From the NCBI GenBank assembly GCA_019323515.1, contig JAHWHG010000010.1, forward strand, positions 1-40,458: a stretch of DNA of 40,458 nucleotides. The letters are read 5' to 3'. Each line of letters begins with the position of its first letter. Position 1 is the stretch's first letter. Under the pieces are notes generated by a model. The model was not told the origin of the DNA. It was given only the letters and a program-made list of their open reading frames with translations, and did no database searches. The translations under genes and the position numbers were made by a program. The stretch comes from Candidatus Woesearchaeota archaeon (GTDB lineage: Archaea > Nanobdellota > Nanobdellia > Woesearchaeales > JAHWHD01). Below, one piece after another: positions 23,197-30,762 of this stretch.

Positions 23197-24311
23197 TTTA
23201 TAACCTTTTGAACTTCAATCGCAATCATTTTTTCTTCATCAGTTGGGATAACCAAAACCTTAACCTTTGAATTCCTAGAACTGATAACCCCCTCTTTAAC
23301 TTTATTATTCTTATTAGCATCAATCTTTATAGCTAAGCAAGGAATATCTGCGGTTAGCTTTCTTACTAATGGAGAATTTTCCCCTATGCCTGCAGTAAAA
23401 ACAATTGCATCTGCCTTATTCAATACAGCATAATAAGCAGCAATATATTTTCTTATTCTATAACAAAAGACATCTAATGCAAGTTCACATCTTTTGCTAC
23501 CATTCTTATAGCCCTCAATGATATCTCTCATATCCTTACTTCCAGCAATACCCTTTAACCCACTCTGCTTATTGAAGATAGCATCCAATCTCTTTCCAGA
23601 AATCTTCTTTTTATCAGATAGGTAGATTATAACACCAGGATCGATGTCGCCTGTCCTTGTACCCATTACAAGACCTTCAAGAGGAGTAAAACCCATGCTG
23701 GTGTCAACAACCTTGCCTTTATCAATAGCTGTTATGCTGCATCCAGCCCCAAGATGGCATGTTATGATTTTTAATTGAGTTATGGGTTTGCGCAACAGTT
23801 CAGCAGCCCTTAGACTGACATATTCATGAGATGTGCCATGAAAACCATACCTTCTTATACCTTCTCTCTTATAGAACCTATACGGCAGAGCATAAATAAA
23901 AGCTTTTTCAGGCATTGACTGATGGAAAGCAGTGTCAAACACAGCTACATGCTGTACTTTGAGAACCTTCTTCACTTCCCTAATTCCCTTTAACTCTACA
24001 GGGTTATGTAATGGAGCCACTGACGAAAATTCCCGGATAATCTTCATAACTTTCTTAGTAATCCTGCAAGGCTTTGAAACCTCTCCGCCATGGACAACTC
24101 TATGACCCACTGCATCGATTTCTCTCAGACTAGTGATTTTCTTGCTCTTAATTAAATTATCAAGCATTAATCTTACTCCTTGCCCGTAATTGCTTATCTT
24201 TGACCCTTTTTCGCCTATTCTCTCAATAAGCCCAGAATCCAGCGCTTTGTTATCATCAAACAACTTATATTTGATTGAACTGCTTCCGCAGTTCAAGACA
24301 AGAATCTTCAC
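23193..24311 (-). CDS. ackA: Acetate kinase
   Basis: 372 residues from a GTG that overlaps the pta stop codon as GTGA, giving the usual start MKILVLNCGSSSIKY; AAGGTGG is the ribosome binding site. Family motifs are present: NCGSSS near the start, GHRVVHGG, FDTAFHQSMP, RRYGFHGTSHEYVS, HLGAGCSITA, GFTPLEGLVMGTRTGDIDP and FTAGIGENSP. It interconverts acetyl phosphate plus ADP and acetate plus ATP. With Pta it makes ATP from acetyl-CoA. In archaea this pair is uncommon outside Methanosarcina and some DPANN lineages, where ADP-forming acetyl-CoA synthetase is usual, so bacterial origin is likely. Confidence 0.96.
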   Translation of the reverse strand: MKILVLNCGSSSIKYKLFDDNKALDSGLIERIGEKGSKISNYGQGVRLMLDNLIKSKKITSLREIDAVGHRVVHGGEVSKPCRITKKVMKIIREFSSVAPLHNPVELKGIREVKKVLKVQHVAVFDTAFHQSMPEKAFIYALPYRFYKREGIRRYGFHGTSHEYVSLRAAELLRKPITQLKIITCHLGAGCSITAIDKGKVVDTSMGFTPLEGLVMGTRTGDIDPGVIIYLSDKKKISGKRLDAIFNKQSGLKGIAGSKDMRDIIEGYKNGSKRCELALDVFCYRIRKYIAAYYAVLNKADAIVFTAGIGENSPLVRKLTADIPCLAIKIDANKNNKVKEGVISSRNSKVKVLVIPTDEEKMIAIEVQKVIK

Positions 24312-25309
24312 TTTTTCCACCTTTTAGACCATACTGATAATATGGCTATGACCCCAACTATATCCTCCACAGTGGCTCCTCTTGACAAATCGCTCACAGG
24401 CTTTGCAAATCCCTGGAGTAAAGGTCCATAAGCATTTGCTTTTGCAAGTCTTTGAGTCAGCTTATACGCGATATTGCCAGCATCTAAATCTGGGAATATA
24501 AGAATATTTGCCTTGCCTGCAACAGGACCAGTCTTGCCTTTTATCTTTTTCTTGGCAACAGACATCACCAAAGCTGAATCTGCCTGTAACTCTCCGTCAA
24601 TTGCCATGTTCCTTGCCTTTTTCTTTGCAATCTCTGCAGCTTTTATAACCTTACAGACATCAGGATGCTCAGCAGAACCTTTTGTTGAGAATGACAGCAT
24701 TGCAATCCTTGGTTTCCATTTTAATAACTTTTTAGCGGTGTGTCCAGATGCAATTGCAATGTCTGCAAGCTGTTCTGCTGTAGGATTAGGATTAACAGAA
24801 GCGTCTGCATAAAGCAATGCACCATTCTCTCCAGCTTTATAATCAGGAATAGTCATTATAAAAAAAGAAGAAGGCACTGAAACACCTTTCTGCAATCCGA
24901 TTATTTTCTTGCTAACAGCAATCACTTCAGCTGAAGTATAGACAGCGCCTGCAACCATTGCATCAACATCTCCTGCAGCCAAGGCACAGGCAGAAAAAAA
25001 TAATGGATTAAGTACAACAGTATTCGCGGTTCTAAGATTAGTGTTAGTTTTCTTGGAATAGATTAAAGCATAATCATCAAGCCTTTTACTATTAGACTGT
25101 TCTATAATCTCAAAATCCTTCAACTGTATCTTAAGTCTTAGAGCTGTTTTTTTAATCTTATCAGGATTACCTACAAGTACAGGCGCAATAAATCCTTTCT
25201 TAGCTGCAATTGAAACAGCTTTTAAAATTCTCTCATCTTCCGCTTCAGGAAAAATAATCCTGGAATAACTTCCCTTTGCCTTATTTTCAATTGTATCTAA
25301 TATTGTCAA
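24308..25309 (-). CDS. pta: Phosphate acetyltransferase
   Basis: A product of about 333 residues with the Pta core (IIFPEAEDERILKA; DAMVAGAVYTSAEV; YADASVNPNPTAEQLADIA; AMLSFSTKGSA; NILIFPDLDAGNIAYKL; GPLLQGFAKPVSDLSRGAT). It transfers acetyl between CoA and phosphate. The most likely start is TTG at 25309, because AGGTGATA lies just upstream; GTG at 25318 is the alternative. Its stop overlaps the ackA start. Together with argDC, ackA and acpS it forms one tightly packed operon. Confidence 0.95.
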   Translation of the reverse strand: MTILDTIENKAKGSYSRIIFPEAEDERILKAVSIAAKKGFIAPVLVGNPDKIKKTALRLKIQLKDFEIIEQSNSKRLDDYALIYSKKTNTNLRTANTVVLNPLFFSACALAAGDVDAMVAGAVYTSAEVIAVSKKIIGLQKGVSVPSSFFIMTIPDYKAGENGALLYADASVNPNPTAEQLADIAIASGHTAKKLLKWKPRIAMLSFSTKGSAEHPDVCKVIKAAEIAKKKARNMAIDGELQADSALVMSVAKKKIKGKTGPVAGKANILIFPDLDAGNIAYKLTQRLAKANAYGPLLQGFAKPVSDLSRGATVEDIVGVIAILSVWSKRWKK

Positions 25310-25318
25310 ATATATCAC

Positions 25319-25861
25319 CTAAGGGAGTAACACAGCAGCAGCAACCACAGTTGTCCACTCACCTTTCTTAGTGACTATAGAAGTCTGTGTAATGTTAGTG
25401 GAAGTCACAATCTTCTCCTGCACTTTATAGTACTGTTTCTGCTCATCCCATGCTTTATCAAGATCAAGCTTTATACCCAGCTTTGCTGCAAGCATCTTAG
25501 CTGCTAAATCCTCTGCATAATCACCAGCCTTTTTCTGTGTCCATCCAAATGAATGATGCTCTGAAAGATACCCGAACCTTTTCTTATCCTTAGGAATAGC
25601 TATCCCTATTGAAGCAGCAAGTAACTTCTTCATCTTATTTGATTCATTCCTTGACATAACCATAAATGTGACCTGCCCAGGCTTCAAAAGCTTAAGACCT
25701 TTCTTTTTAGAGATCAACTTCGCATTCGGTGGAAATATGCTGGAAACTGTAACTATGTTACATGTCTCAATCCCAGCATCACGCAACGCCAGCTCAAAAG
25801 ATATCAACCTCTCTTTATGCTTTCCAACACCTTTTGTCAAGAAAACCTTTTTAGGGATCAT
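25319..25861 (-). CDS. Pyruvoyl-dependent arginine decarboxylase
   Basis: 180 residues from the ATG that overlaps the upstream stop as ATGA. The self-cleavage site is visible as TVSSIFPPN with Ser40-Ser41; cleavage turns the second Ser into the pyruvoyl cofactor. It makes agmatine from arginine, the first step of archaeal polyamine synthesis and also a precursor for agmatidine in tRNA-Ile. Length and C-terminal VVAAAVLLP fit the archaeal PdaD/PvlArgDC family. It sits between the DUF504 membrane protein gene and pta. Confidence 0.94.
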   Translation of the reverse strand: MIPKKVFLTKGVGKHKERLISFELALRDAGIETCNIVTVSSIFPPNAKLISKKKGLKLLKPGQVTFMVMSRNESNKMKKLLAASIGIAIPKDKKRFGYLSEHHSFGWTQKKAGDYAEDLAAKMLAAKLGIKLDLDKAWDEQKQYYKVQEKIVTSTNITQTSIVTKKGEWTTVVAAAVLLP

Positions 25862-26301
25862 TTCTGCCACAGCACCTTCTTACCCTTAAACACCTTCCTC
25901 ACTCTATGCGAAGGAATAAAATATTCCCTATTACCTACCTTAACAATTATAGAATCATGCTCAATATCAATTATCTCAGAAAGACTTACCTCATGCAACT
26001 GATTACTTAACTTATCAAAGTATAATATCCTATATAGTCCATACTGCTCTTTAGGATGCTTTGCTCTTAGCTTTGACAAGTATTCAGTAACCTCATAACC
26101 TGGCCCTGCAGCAAACTCAGTGAAAACCCTTCCAGATAAAGTCAAGACCAATAAACCCAAAAACAAAGAAACATAATTATTTTCAATTATCGGAATATTA
26201 TCAGCAATCTGCCACAACCCTCTCCAGAATAATATAATACCAGTACCTGTAAGCAAAGCCTGCAGAAATATCTTATCCCTTTGTGTTATGTAAAATCCCA
26301 T
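25858..26301 (-). CDS. Two-helix membrane protein fused to DUF504-like domain
   Basis: 147 residues. Two hydrophobic helices (about 12-32 and 43-62) precede a soluble domain (about 90-147) ending in YFIPSHRVRKVFKGKKVLWQK, split here as IPSHRVRKV and KKVLWQK, which resembles the UPF0248/DUF504 family (IPFHRI..I...V.W). Family members are proposed to act in RNA repair or metabolism, but evidence is thin. Anchoring the domain to the membrane is unusual. It starts after the ribosome binding site AGAGGTAAA and is first in the argDC-pta-ackA-acpS operon. Confidence 0.7.
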   Translation of the reverse strand: MGFYITQRDKIFLQALLTGTGIILFWRGLWQIADNIPIIENNYVSLFLGLLVLTLSGRVFTEFAAGPGYEVTEYLSKLRAKHPKEQYGLYRILYFDKLSNQLHEVSLSEIIDIEHDSIIVKVGNREYFIPSHRVRKVFKGKKVLWQK

Positions 26302-26456
26302 TTTACCTCTTTTTATATTATTTTGATGTTTATGGTATTTAAATGTTACTATAGCACTAGTAATCTCTATAAGAGTAAGTAAGAATAAGAATTCTTTAAC
26401 CTAACACCATCTATGCCAAATATTAAGATACTTCGCATAGAAAATGTTAAATGCAA
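26302..26456. other. Intergenic region with no gene found
   Basis: AT-rich sequence before the inverted-repeat element. I see no tRNA, stable hairpin or convincing short frame. Confidence 0.5.
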
Positions 26457-26495
26457 TTTTTGAAAGTGTTCGCACAAACCTTAATGAGCAAGAAA
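26457..26495 (+). repeat. Left inverted repeat
   Basis: It begins 2 bases after the end of the unknown gene. The outer 13 bp and inner 11 bp match the right repeat; the middle (CACAAACCTTAAT) matches partly. Confidence 0.6.
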
Positions 26496-26496
26496 A

Positions 26497-27189
26497 CTAT
26501 ACAATTCTATGAATCTCTTTAGCAGGAACTCTTTTTAGAATCCGGATATAAAATAATTTTTCACCATCTAAATATGGTTTGTATTTTCTTAATCCTTCTT
26601 TCAATATTATTTTTTTAAAATGTTTATATCTTCCAAATGGAGATTGCCAATACTTTCCTCCCGAAAAATGTTGGAAATGGGCTTTCTCAAAATATTTAGA
26701 GCTTCTAGGAACATAGATTGTAGACATTTTGTATTTTGACTTCTTATCACAAAATTTCAAAACTTTATCAATCTGTTCCAGATTTTTCTTTGTCAATAAA
26801 GATTTATTTTTTAATAATTCTTTTGCTAAATCCTTAATGTTAGAAATCATTGAACCGCCTTTCATTCTTAAATAATAAGAATTATGTTTTCTATCTGGAT
26901 TTAGATCAATATAATTTTTTCTTAAATCTTTTCTACAAATTCTTGAGACTCTAATTCCAGTAGGAGTTTCAAAAGCCCATTTTATGTGGATAGTATGTCC
27001 TTTCCTACTTAAATTTTCAATAATCAAAAAGAATTTTCTTAATTCTCCTTTAAAATCATCATAGGGATTTTCTTCAGGAGTCAATCCTTTTTTTCTTATT
27101 TTGAGAAGATATTCATTAGAAACAACTCTACAAAAATTTCTATTCTTAACATATTTATCATATAACTTTTTCAATTCTTTTTCTTGCAT
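26497..27189 (-). CDS. Unknown basic protein inside inverted repeats
   Basis: 230 residues, very rich in Lys/Arg (pI strongly basic) and with lower GC than neighbouring genes. It has aromatic-rich stretches (HFQHFSGGKYWQSPFGRYKHF, about 175-195, split here by position), and IHIKWAFETPTGIRVSR. No helix-turn-helix, DDE triad or HUH motif is evident. Basic charge and location between inverted repeats suggest a nucleic-acid-binding protein of a mobile or foreign element, but no family is recognised. A TATA box (about 27214-27223) lies 28 bases before the ATG, just inside the right repeat. Confidence 0.6.
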   Translation of the reverse strand: MQEKELKKLYDKYVKNRNFCRVVSNEYLLKIRKKGLTPEENPYDDFKGELRKFFLIIENLSRKGHTIHIKWAFETPTGIRVSRICRKDLRKNYIDLNPDRKHNSYYLRMKGGSMISNIKDLAKELLKNKSLLTKKNLEQIDKVLKFCDKKSKYKMSTIYVPRSSKYFEKAHFQHFSGGKYWQSPFGRYKHFKKIILKEGLRKYKPYLDGEKLFYIRILKRVPAKEIHRIV

Positions 27190-27224
27190 AATATAACAGA
27201 CATAGAGTTCCCGCCTTATAAAAC

Positions 27225-27280
27225 TTTTTCTTGCTCTTGCTTAATTTATGGTTTTACCGATGATTTTACACTTTCAAAAA
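27225..27280 (-). repeat. Right inverted repeat
   Basis: The inverse of 26457-26495 with about 15 extra bases in the middle. It lies upstream of the unknown gene and its promoter. Confidence 0.6.
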
Positions 27281-27299
27281 CTTTCTCCGCTTCGTTACG

Positions 27300-27329
27300 A
27301 ATCCCTCCCACTTCGTAGTCGGGAGGATT
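27300..27329. other. GC-rich hairpin
   Basis: AATCC(C)TCCC and GGGAGGATT are complementary around a short TTCGTA-containing loop. It stands out from the AT-rich surroundings, between the inverted-repeat element and the end of the SDR gene. It could be a terminator-like structure or a dispersed repeat. Confidence 0.45.
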
Positions 27330-27398
27330 AAACAGGAATTAAGTTCAATAATTTTTAGTAGCTAAATTAGAGAAAGGGGAACATTTCTTAATAATCAA

Positions 27399-28319
27399 TC
27401 AAGACCCTTCGTGAGGCATTTGTCCCTTTGCAACAAGATTCAAGGAAGGGATATGTGCAGGTGTTGTAAAAACATAACTTACTGCTTCCCCTACTGTTGT
27501 AGGCGGAGCTAATCTTAATCCTTTAGAATAATCACAATTAAATTCGTTAGTAATCTCTTTAACTGCTTCTTGTACTACAACATTGTCATACATCCCTGTG
27601 TCTATGCCACCAGGCCTTACAGACGTTACAAAAATATTATCCCTATATAACCCAAGCATAACTGCATTTGCATATCTATCAATAGCTCCCTTAGCTGCGC
27701 AATGTGTTGCTCCATAAGAATATCCTCTGATTGCGCTCATTGATGTAATTAATGCTATTCTTGTTTCTTCTTGTTTTCTAAATACTGGTAAAAGCTCCCG
27801 CATCATTAAGTGGGTAGCTCTTAATACAATTTGAGATTCTCTTTCAATTAGTTCAAGCGGGATTTCTTCAATAGGCAAGTAAGGATTATCATCTTTTAAT
27901 CTGTAACTTCCTGCACCTAAACCAACAGACTGAACCCAATAGATTGGTTTATCCTTTGGCAGATTTTTAACAAAAGATTTTACTTGTTCTTCATCCAATA
28001 GGTCAAGTGCAGAATATTCAATTAAACTTTGATCAACAATAGAAGCTAAACTTTTTTTAATAATCACTAATTTATCTTTAGATGTTGAAACCATGTGAAC
28101 AGTTGCACCATTCAATGCAAGAACGCCTGCTACTGCTGAACCTATATTTAATTTCATTTCTTGCCCAATTACATTTATTGAATCCTGGCTCGGCTCTCCT
28201 GTTGTAATATCATAAAAGGTGTGTCTAAGAGGCTTATAACCGCAGCCAGTTATCACTATCCTTTTCCCCTTCAATCTTTCTGATTTTATTATCCGTTCTA
28301 GCCGTTTCACTTTGACCAC
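27399..28319 (-). CDS. Short-chain dehydrogenase/reductase with His in place of Tyr
   Basis: About 306 residues if GTG at 28319 is the start; it lies 26 bases after a BoxA (28341-28350), while the upstream in-frame codons lie before this transcript start. Cofactor loop ITGCGYKP (about 20-27), a conserved ITSMSA serine, and GYSYGATHCAAKGA instead of the usual S-x-Y-A-A-S-K: the catalytic Tyr position before AAK is His. PGGIDTGM is typical for SDRs. Activity may therefore be altered. The adjacent HTH_10 regulator and the shared operator suggest that a small-molecule signal controls it. Substrate unknown. Confidence 0.83.
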   Translation of the reverse strand: MVKVKRLERIIKSERLKGKRIVITGCGYKPLRHTFYDITTGEPSQDSINVIGQEMKLNIGSAVAGVLALNGATVHMVSTSKDKLVIIKKSLASIVDQSLIEYSALDLLDEEQVKSFVKNLPKDKPIYWVQSVGLGAGSYRLKDDNPYLPIEEIPLELIERESQIVLRATHLMMRELLPVFRKQEETRIALITSMSAIRGYSYGATHCAAKGAIDRYANAVMLGLYRDNIFVTSVRPGGIDTGMYDNVVVQEAVKEITNEFNCDYSKGLRLAPPTTVGEAVSYVFTTPAHIPSLNLVAKGQMPHEGS

Positions 28320-28340
28320 TTTAGAATAGTTATATTGGAG

Positions 28341-28350
28341 TATATAATAG
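28341..28350 (-). promoter_or_regulatory. BoxA of the SDR gene
   Basis: CTATTATATA on the minus strand, centred 26 bases before GTG 28319. The 14-bp dyad lies 8 bases upstream of it, an activator-like position. Confidence 0.55.
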
Positions 28351-28357
28351 ATTTTAC

Positions 28358-28371
28358 CCGACAATTATCGG
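28358..28371. promoter_or_regulatory. 14-bp dyad CCGACAATTATCGG, operator copy 1
   Basis: A near-palindrome (one non-symmetric pair) just upstream of the SDR BoxA and overlapping the regulator stop codon. It is the exact reverse complement of the copy at 29034-29047. Confidence 0.65.
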
Positions 28372-29030
28372 TATTTTAGGAAATAATTAATAAGTTTATT
28401 CTCTGCTTTTCTAAGATTTTCCTGAAAAGTAGAATATGATCTCTTGATAGTCTTTGCTAATGCTGGAATAGTTAGTTTTCTTGGATAATGGTAATATCCT
28501 TCTTTATATGCTAACTTAATTGCTTCAAATTGTTTTTCTGTCAAAACAGGTGTAATTTGTAAACTGCTAACACTTTTCAATATTTCTTTTTTAATGGAAA
28601 ATAATTCGGCATGGTAATGTTTAGCTGCTGCTTTTATTATTTTATTTAACTCTTTTCTGTCTAGACAAGCAAGTTCCCAATATTCCCAACCATCAACACC
28701 CACATGAACAGGTTTTGTTCTAATGTATTGAGGGTTGTAAAATATTTTAATCTCTGCTTCTGCTTCTCTTGACTTAGGATGTTGCGCATGGACTAGGATA
28801 AAGTCATGATGGCGTTCAATGCTCTGAACTCTTTTGTCTTTTTTTATTTCTGCTAGGAATTTAGTCTTATTCTCTTCAGTGCCTGAAATAACTCCACCAA
28901 CAAGGAGGTTTATCTTTTTCTTTTTGGTAAACTGTGTATAAGGAACTGCAAAGAATTCTACTTTAAACTTTTTACATAACGGGCTATAGATATCTTCATC
29001 ATCCTTTAGCTTAAATCTAGCAACCCACAT
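28365..29030 (-). CDS. HTH_10 (bacterio-opsin activator-like) transcription regulator
   Basis: 221 residues from the ATG at 29030. The C-terminal 55 residues (LTEKQFEAIKLAYKEGYY...TIPALAKTIKRSYSTFQENLRKAENKLI, read in parts) are the HTH_10 domain of Bat-type archaeal regulators. The N-terminal 150 residues form a probable ligand or signal domain. I prefer this ATG over one 7 codons upstream because BoxA TTTAAATA (29054-29061) places the transcript start at about 29030. The operator lies between BoxA and this start, suggesting autorepression. The following SDR gene is the likely target. Confidence 0.82.
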   Translation of the reverse strand: MWVARFKLKDDEDIYSPLCKKFKVEFFAVPYTQFTKKKKINLLVGGVISGTEENKTKFLAEIKKDKRVQSIERHHDFILVHAQHPKSREAEAEIKIFYNPQYIRTKPVHVGVDGWEYWELACLDRKELNKIIKAAAKHYHAELFSIKKEILKSVSSLQITPVLTEKQFEAIKLAYKEGYYHYPRKLTIPALAKTIKRSYSTFQENLRKAENKLINYFLKYR

Positions 29031-29033
29031 AAT

Positions 29034-29047
29034 CCGATAATTGTCGG
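29034..29047. promoter_or_regulatory. 14-bp dyad CCGATAATTGTCGG, operator copy 2
   Basis: Between the regulator BoxA (29054-29061) and its expected transcript start, a repressor-like position. The copy at 28358-28371 is its exact reverse complement. Confidence 0.65.
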
Positions 29048-29225
29048 CCATGATATTTAAAGTTTGCTAATAATGATATGAAATTGTTGCCCTTGAAATT
29101 AATTCTTAATAACTCACTTTGTTCGCTGGATTGGAGAGAATTCCCTAAAGTATGTCTCCTTCCAGTTCGGCTCAAAAAACTTCTCTTAATCGTGAATGTT
29201 AACCAAAATATTATTCAGGCAAAAT

Positions 29226-29426
29226 CTATTCAGGAAAGTCACAAAGAACTATATCAGGCTCCTTAACACCTTTGAAGTATTTACAGATGGAAATATTCTT
29301 TACAGCGCATTTATGTTTATCAGAACCCTCAGCCTCGTTCCAGGGACATTTTCCCTGTTCCCAACAAATCTTTTCTTTTTTAGAACTTAGATCAATATCC
29401 ATGTTCGCGCCTTTTATCTTTCTCAT
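29226..29426 (-). CDS. Small Cys-rich protein, 66 residues
   Basis: Five Cys residues in the pattern CWEQGKC...C...C...C (about 21-62) suggest a small metal-binding or Fe-S protein. A TATA box (about 29448-29458) sits 27 bases before the ATG, which supports this start and expression. A later ATG at codon 9 is possible. The short length and unrecognised family limit certainty. It lies alone between the regulator and the membrane-protein operon. Confidence 0.6.
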   Translation of the reverse strand: MRKIKGANMDIDLSSKKEKICWEQGKCPWNEAEGSDKHKCAVKNISICKYFKGVKEPDIVLCDFPE

Positions 29427-29551
29427 AAATCATCAGTAAATATTTAGATATATAAAATTTTGCCCTGCGTCATACTGTCCTTCACCTTAACCACATTACA
29501 CTCACACCACATAGAAACATTAATAAACATCATTCATTTAAAAACCAGATA

Positions 29552-30085
29552 ATGAAAAAGTGGTTACACAGATTAGAAGAAATAGTAGACAAGTCAATTC
29601 CTTACCTTTTAGTCCTTCTCCTTACCTTGATCATCCTGGAACTTTTCTTCCATGAAGTTGTTGAACACTACCTTATCTGGATTGATATCGCAGATTATCT
29701 CATAATCTTAGTCTTCCTTATCGATTTAGGCTTCAAATGGCACCGTTCAAAAAATATCAAAGACTTCCTAAAAACTTCATGGCTTGACATCCTGGCAATC
29801 TTCCCTTTCTACCTAATATTCAGAATATTTGAAGAGATTGCTTCATTAGCAAGGTTTGCTGAAAGCTTGAAGACAACTCAACAGATCCTACACGAAACAG
29901 TAGAGGTAGAAAAAGAAGCAACTGAAGTGATTGCAAAAGTAGAAAAAGCAGGAAAAGTCTCAAGGACACGACTGTTCATAAGGTTCATTAAACCAATCCA
30001 AAGAATACCGCGATTCCTTAAAGCAGTTCCATTCTTTGAACACCCAAAAACATTTAAACACAAAAAGAATAAAAAGAAAAAATGA
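29552..30085 (+). CDS. Membrane protein resembling a voltage-sensor (S1-S4) domain
   Basis: 177 residues. Hydrophobic segments at about 17-36 and 44-60, then WLDILAIFPFYLIF (about 77-90), resemble S1-S3 of ion-channel voltage sensors. A later basic amphipathic region (RTRLFIRFIKPIQRIPRFLK) could be S4-like. There is no pore helix or selectivity filter, and the C-terminus is a Lys-rich tail. It may be a pore-less sensor-like protein or an unrelated membrane protein. It overlaps the DUF6485 gene by an ATGA junction. Confidence 0.65.
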   Translation: MKKWLHRLEEIVDKSIPYLLVLLLTLIILELFFHEVVEHYLIWIDIADYLIILVFLIDLGFKWHRSKNIKDFLKTSWLDILAIFPFYLIFRIFEEIASLARFAESLKTTQQILHETVEVEKEATEVIAKVEKAGKVSRTRLFIRFIKPIQRIPRFLKAVPFFEHPKTFKHKKNKKKK

Positions 30086-30270
30086 CCTGTCAAAACAAGG
30101 AAAAAAACCTAAAGAACTGCAACTGCACATATGAACCATGCCCAAGAAAAGGCATCTGCTGCGAGTGCATCGCTTATCACAAATCAATGAACCAGCTTCC
30201 TGCATGCTTCTTTCCGGATGATGTAGAAGCAACCTATGACAGGAGCTTTGAACGTTTCAAATCATTATGA
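30082..30270 (+). CDS. DUF6485 small Cys-rich protein
   Basis: 62 residues with eight Cys in the pattern C...CNC...CPRKGICCECI followed by YHKSMNQLPACFFP, matching the DUF6485 family (function unknown, probably metal binding). Start and stop overlap the flanking genes by 4 bases (ATGA), so it is translated in series with the voltage-sensor-like protein and the VIT1/CCC1-like transporter. Confidence 0.82.
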   Translation: MTCQNKEKNLKNCNCTYEPCPRKGICCECIAYHKSMNQLPACFFPDDVEATYDRSFERFKSL

Positions 30271-30758
30271 AAAAGAATCACATAAAAAAAGAGGGATACC
30301 AGGGCGCTACCTTCGGAATAATGGAAGGTATTGTCATGATGTTAGGAGTTCTTATAGGCTTAAGTGTGACTGGAAACAAGAATCTCGCAATCCTAGGTGT
30401 AGTGACTGCAGGAGTTGCTGACGCATTTGCAAACTCGTCAGCATTCCATGTAAGCGAGGAATCTGAAGGCATCCATACAAAAAAAGAGATTTGGCTCTCG
30501 ACAATGTGGTGCTTTATCGGAACAGTTAGCTCAGTCATAATTCTAATAATACCTCTATTAATATTCAACCTACCAAACGCAACATACATTGGATTTGGAG
30601 TTGCAATCTTACTGCTCATATTACTCGGACAATTCGTGGCAAAGCACCAGAAACTTGACCCCACTACACTCATACCGAAATATATCCTTATAGGAGTCAG
30701 TGTATCAATAGCAACATACATAGTAAGCGAACTGCTGATTAAGTTTCTTCCATTATAG
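30267..30758 (+). CDS. VIT1/CCC1-like membrane transporter
   Basis: 163 residues with about four or five membrane helices and a first helix with GATFGIMEGIVMMLGVLIGLSV, resembling the core of VIT1/CCC1 iron/manganese transporters (normally about 230 residues with five helices). It is shorter than typical members and lacks the long cytoplasmic metal-binding domain, like nodulin-21-like or other short VIT1 relatives. Metal transport is plausible, and the adjacent Cys-rich DUF6485 protein fits a metal theme, but the substrate is not shown. Confidence 0.7.
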   Translation: MKKNHIKKEGYQGATFGIMEGIVMMLGVLIGLSVTGNKNLAILGVVTAGVADAFANSSAFHVSEESEGIHTKKEIWLSTMWCFIGTVSSVIILIIPLLIFNLPNATYIGFGVAILLLILLGQFVAKHQKLDPTTLIPKYILIGVSVSIATYIVSELLIKFLPL

Positions 30759-30762
30759 AAAA

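Larger units (their letters stand above)
26457..27280. mobile_element. Candidate small mobile element: one gene between inverted repeats
   Basis: TTTTTGAAAGTGT at 26457-26469 and its exact inverse at 27268-27280 bound an 824-bp unit with a single gene. The inner parts also match (GAGCAAGAAAA near 26485-26495 and its inverse near 27225-27235). No target-site duplication is evident. It may be mobile, or the inverted repeats may be regulatory or terminator structures. Confidence 0.45.
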
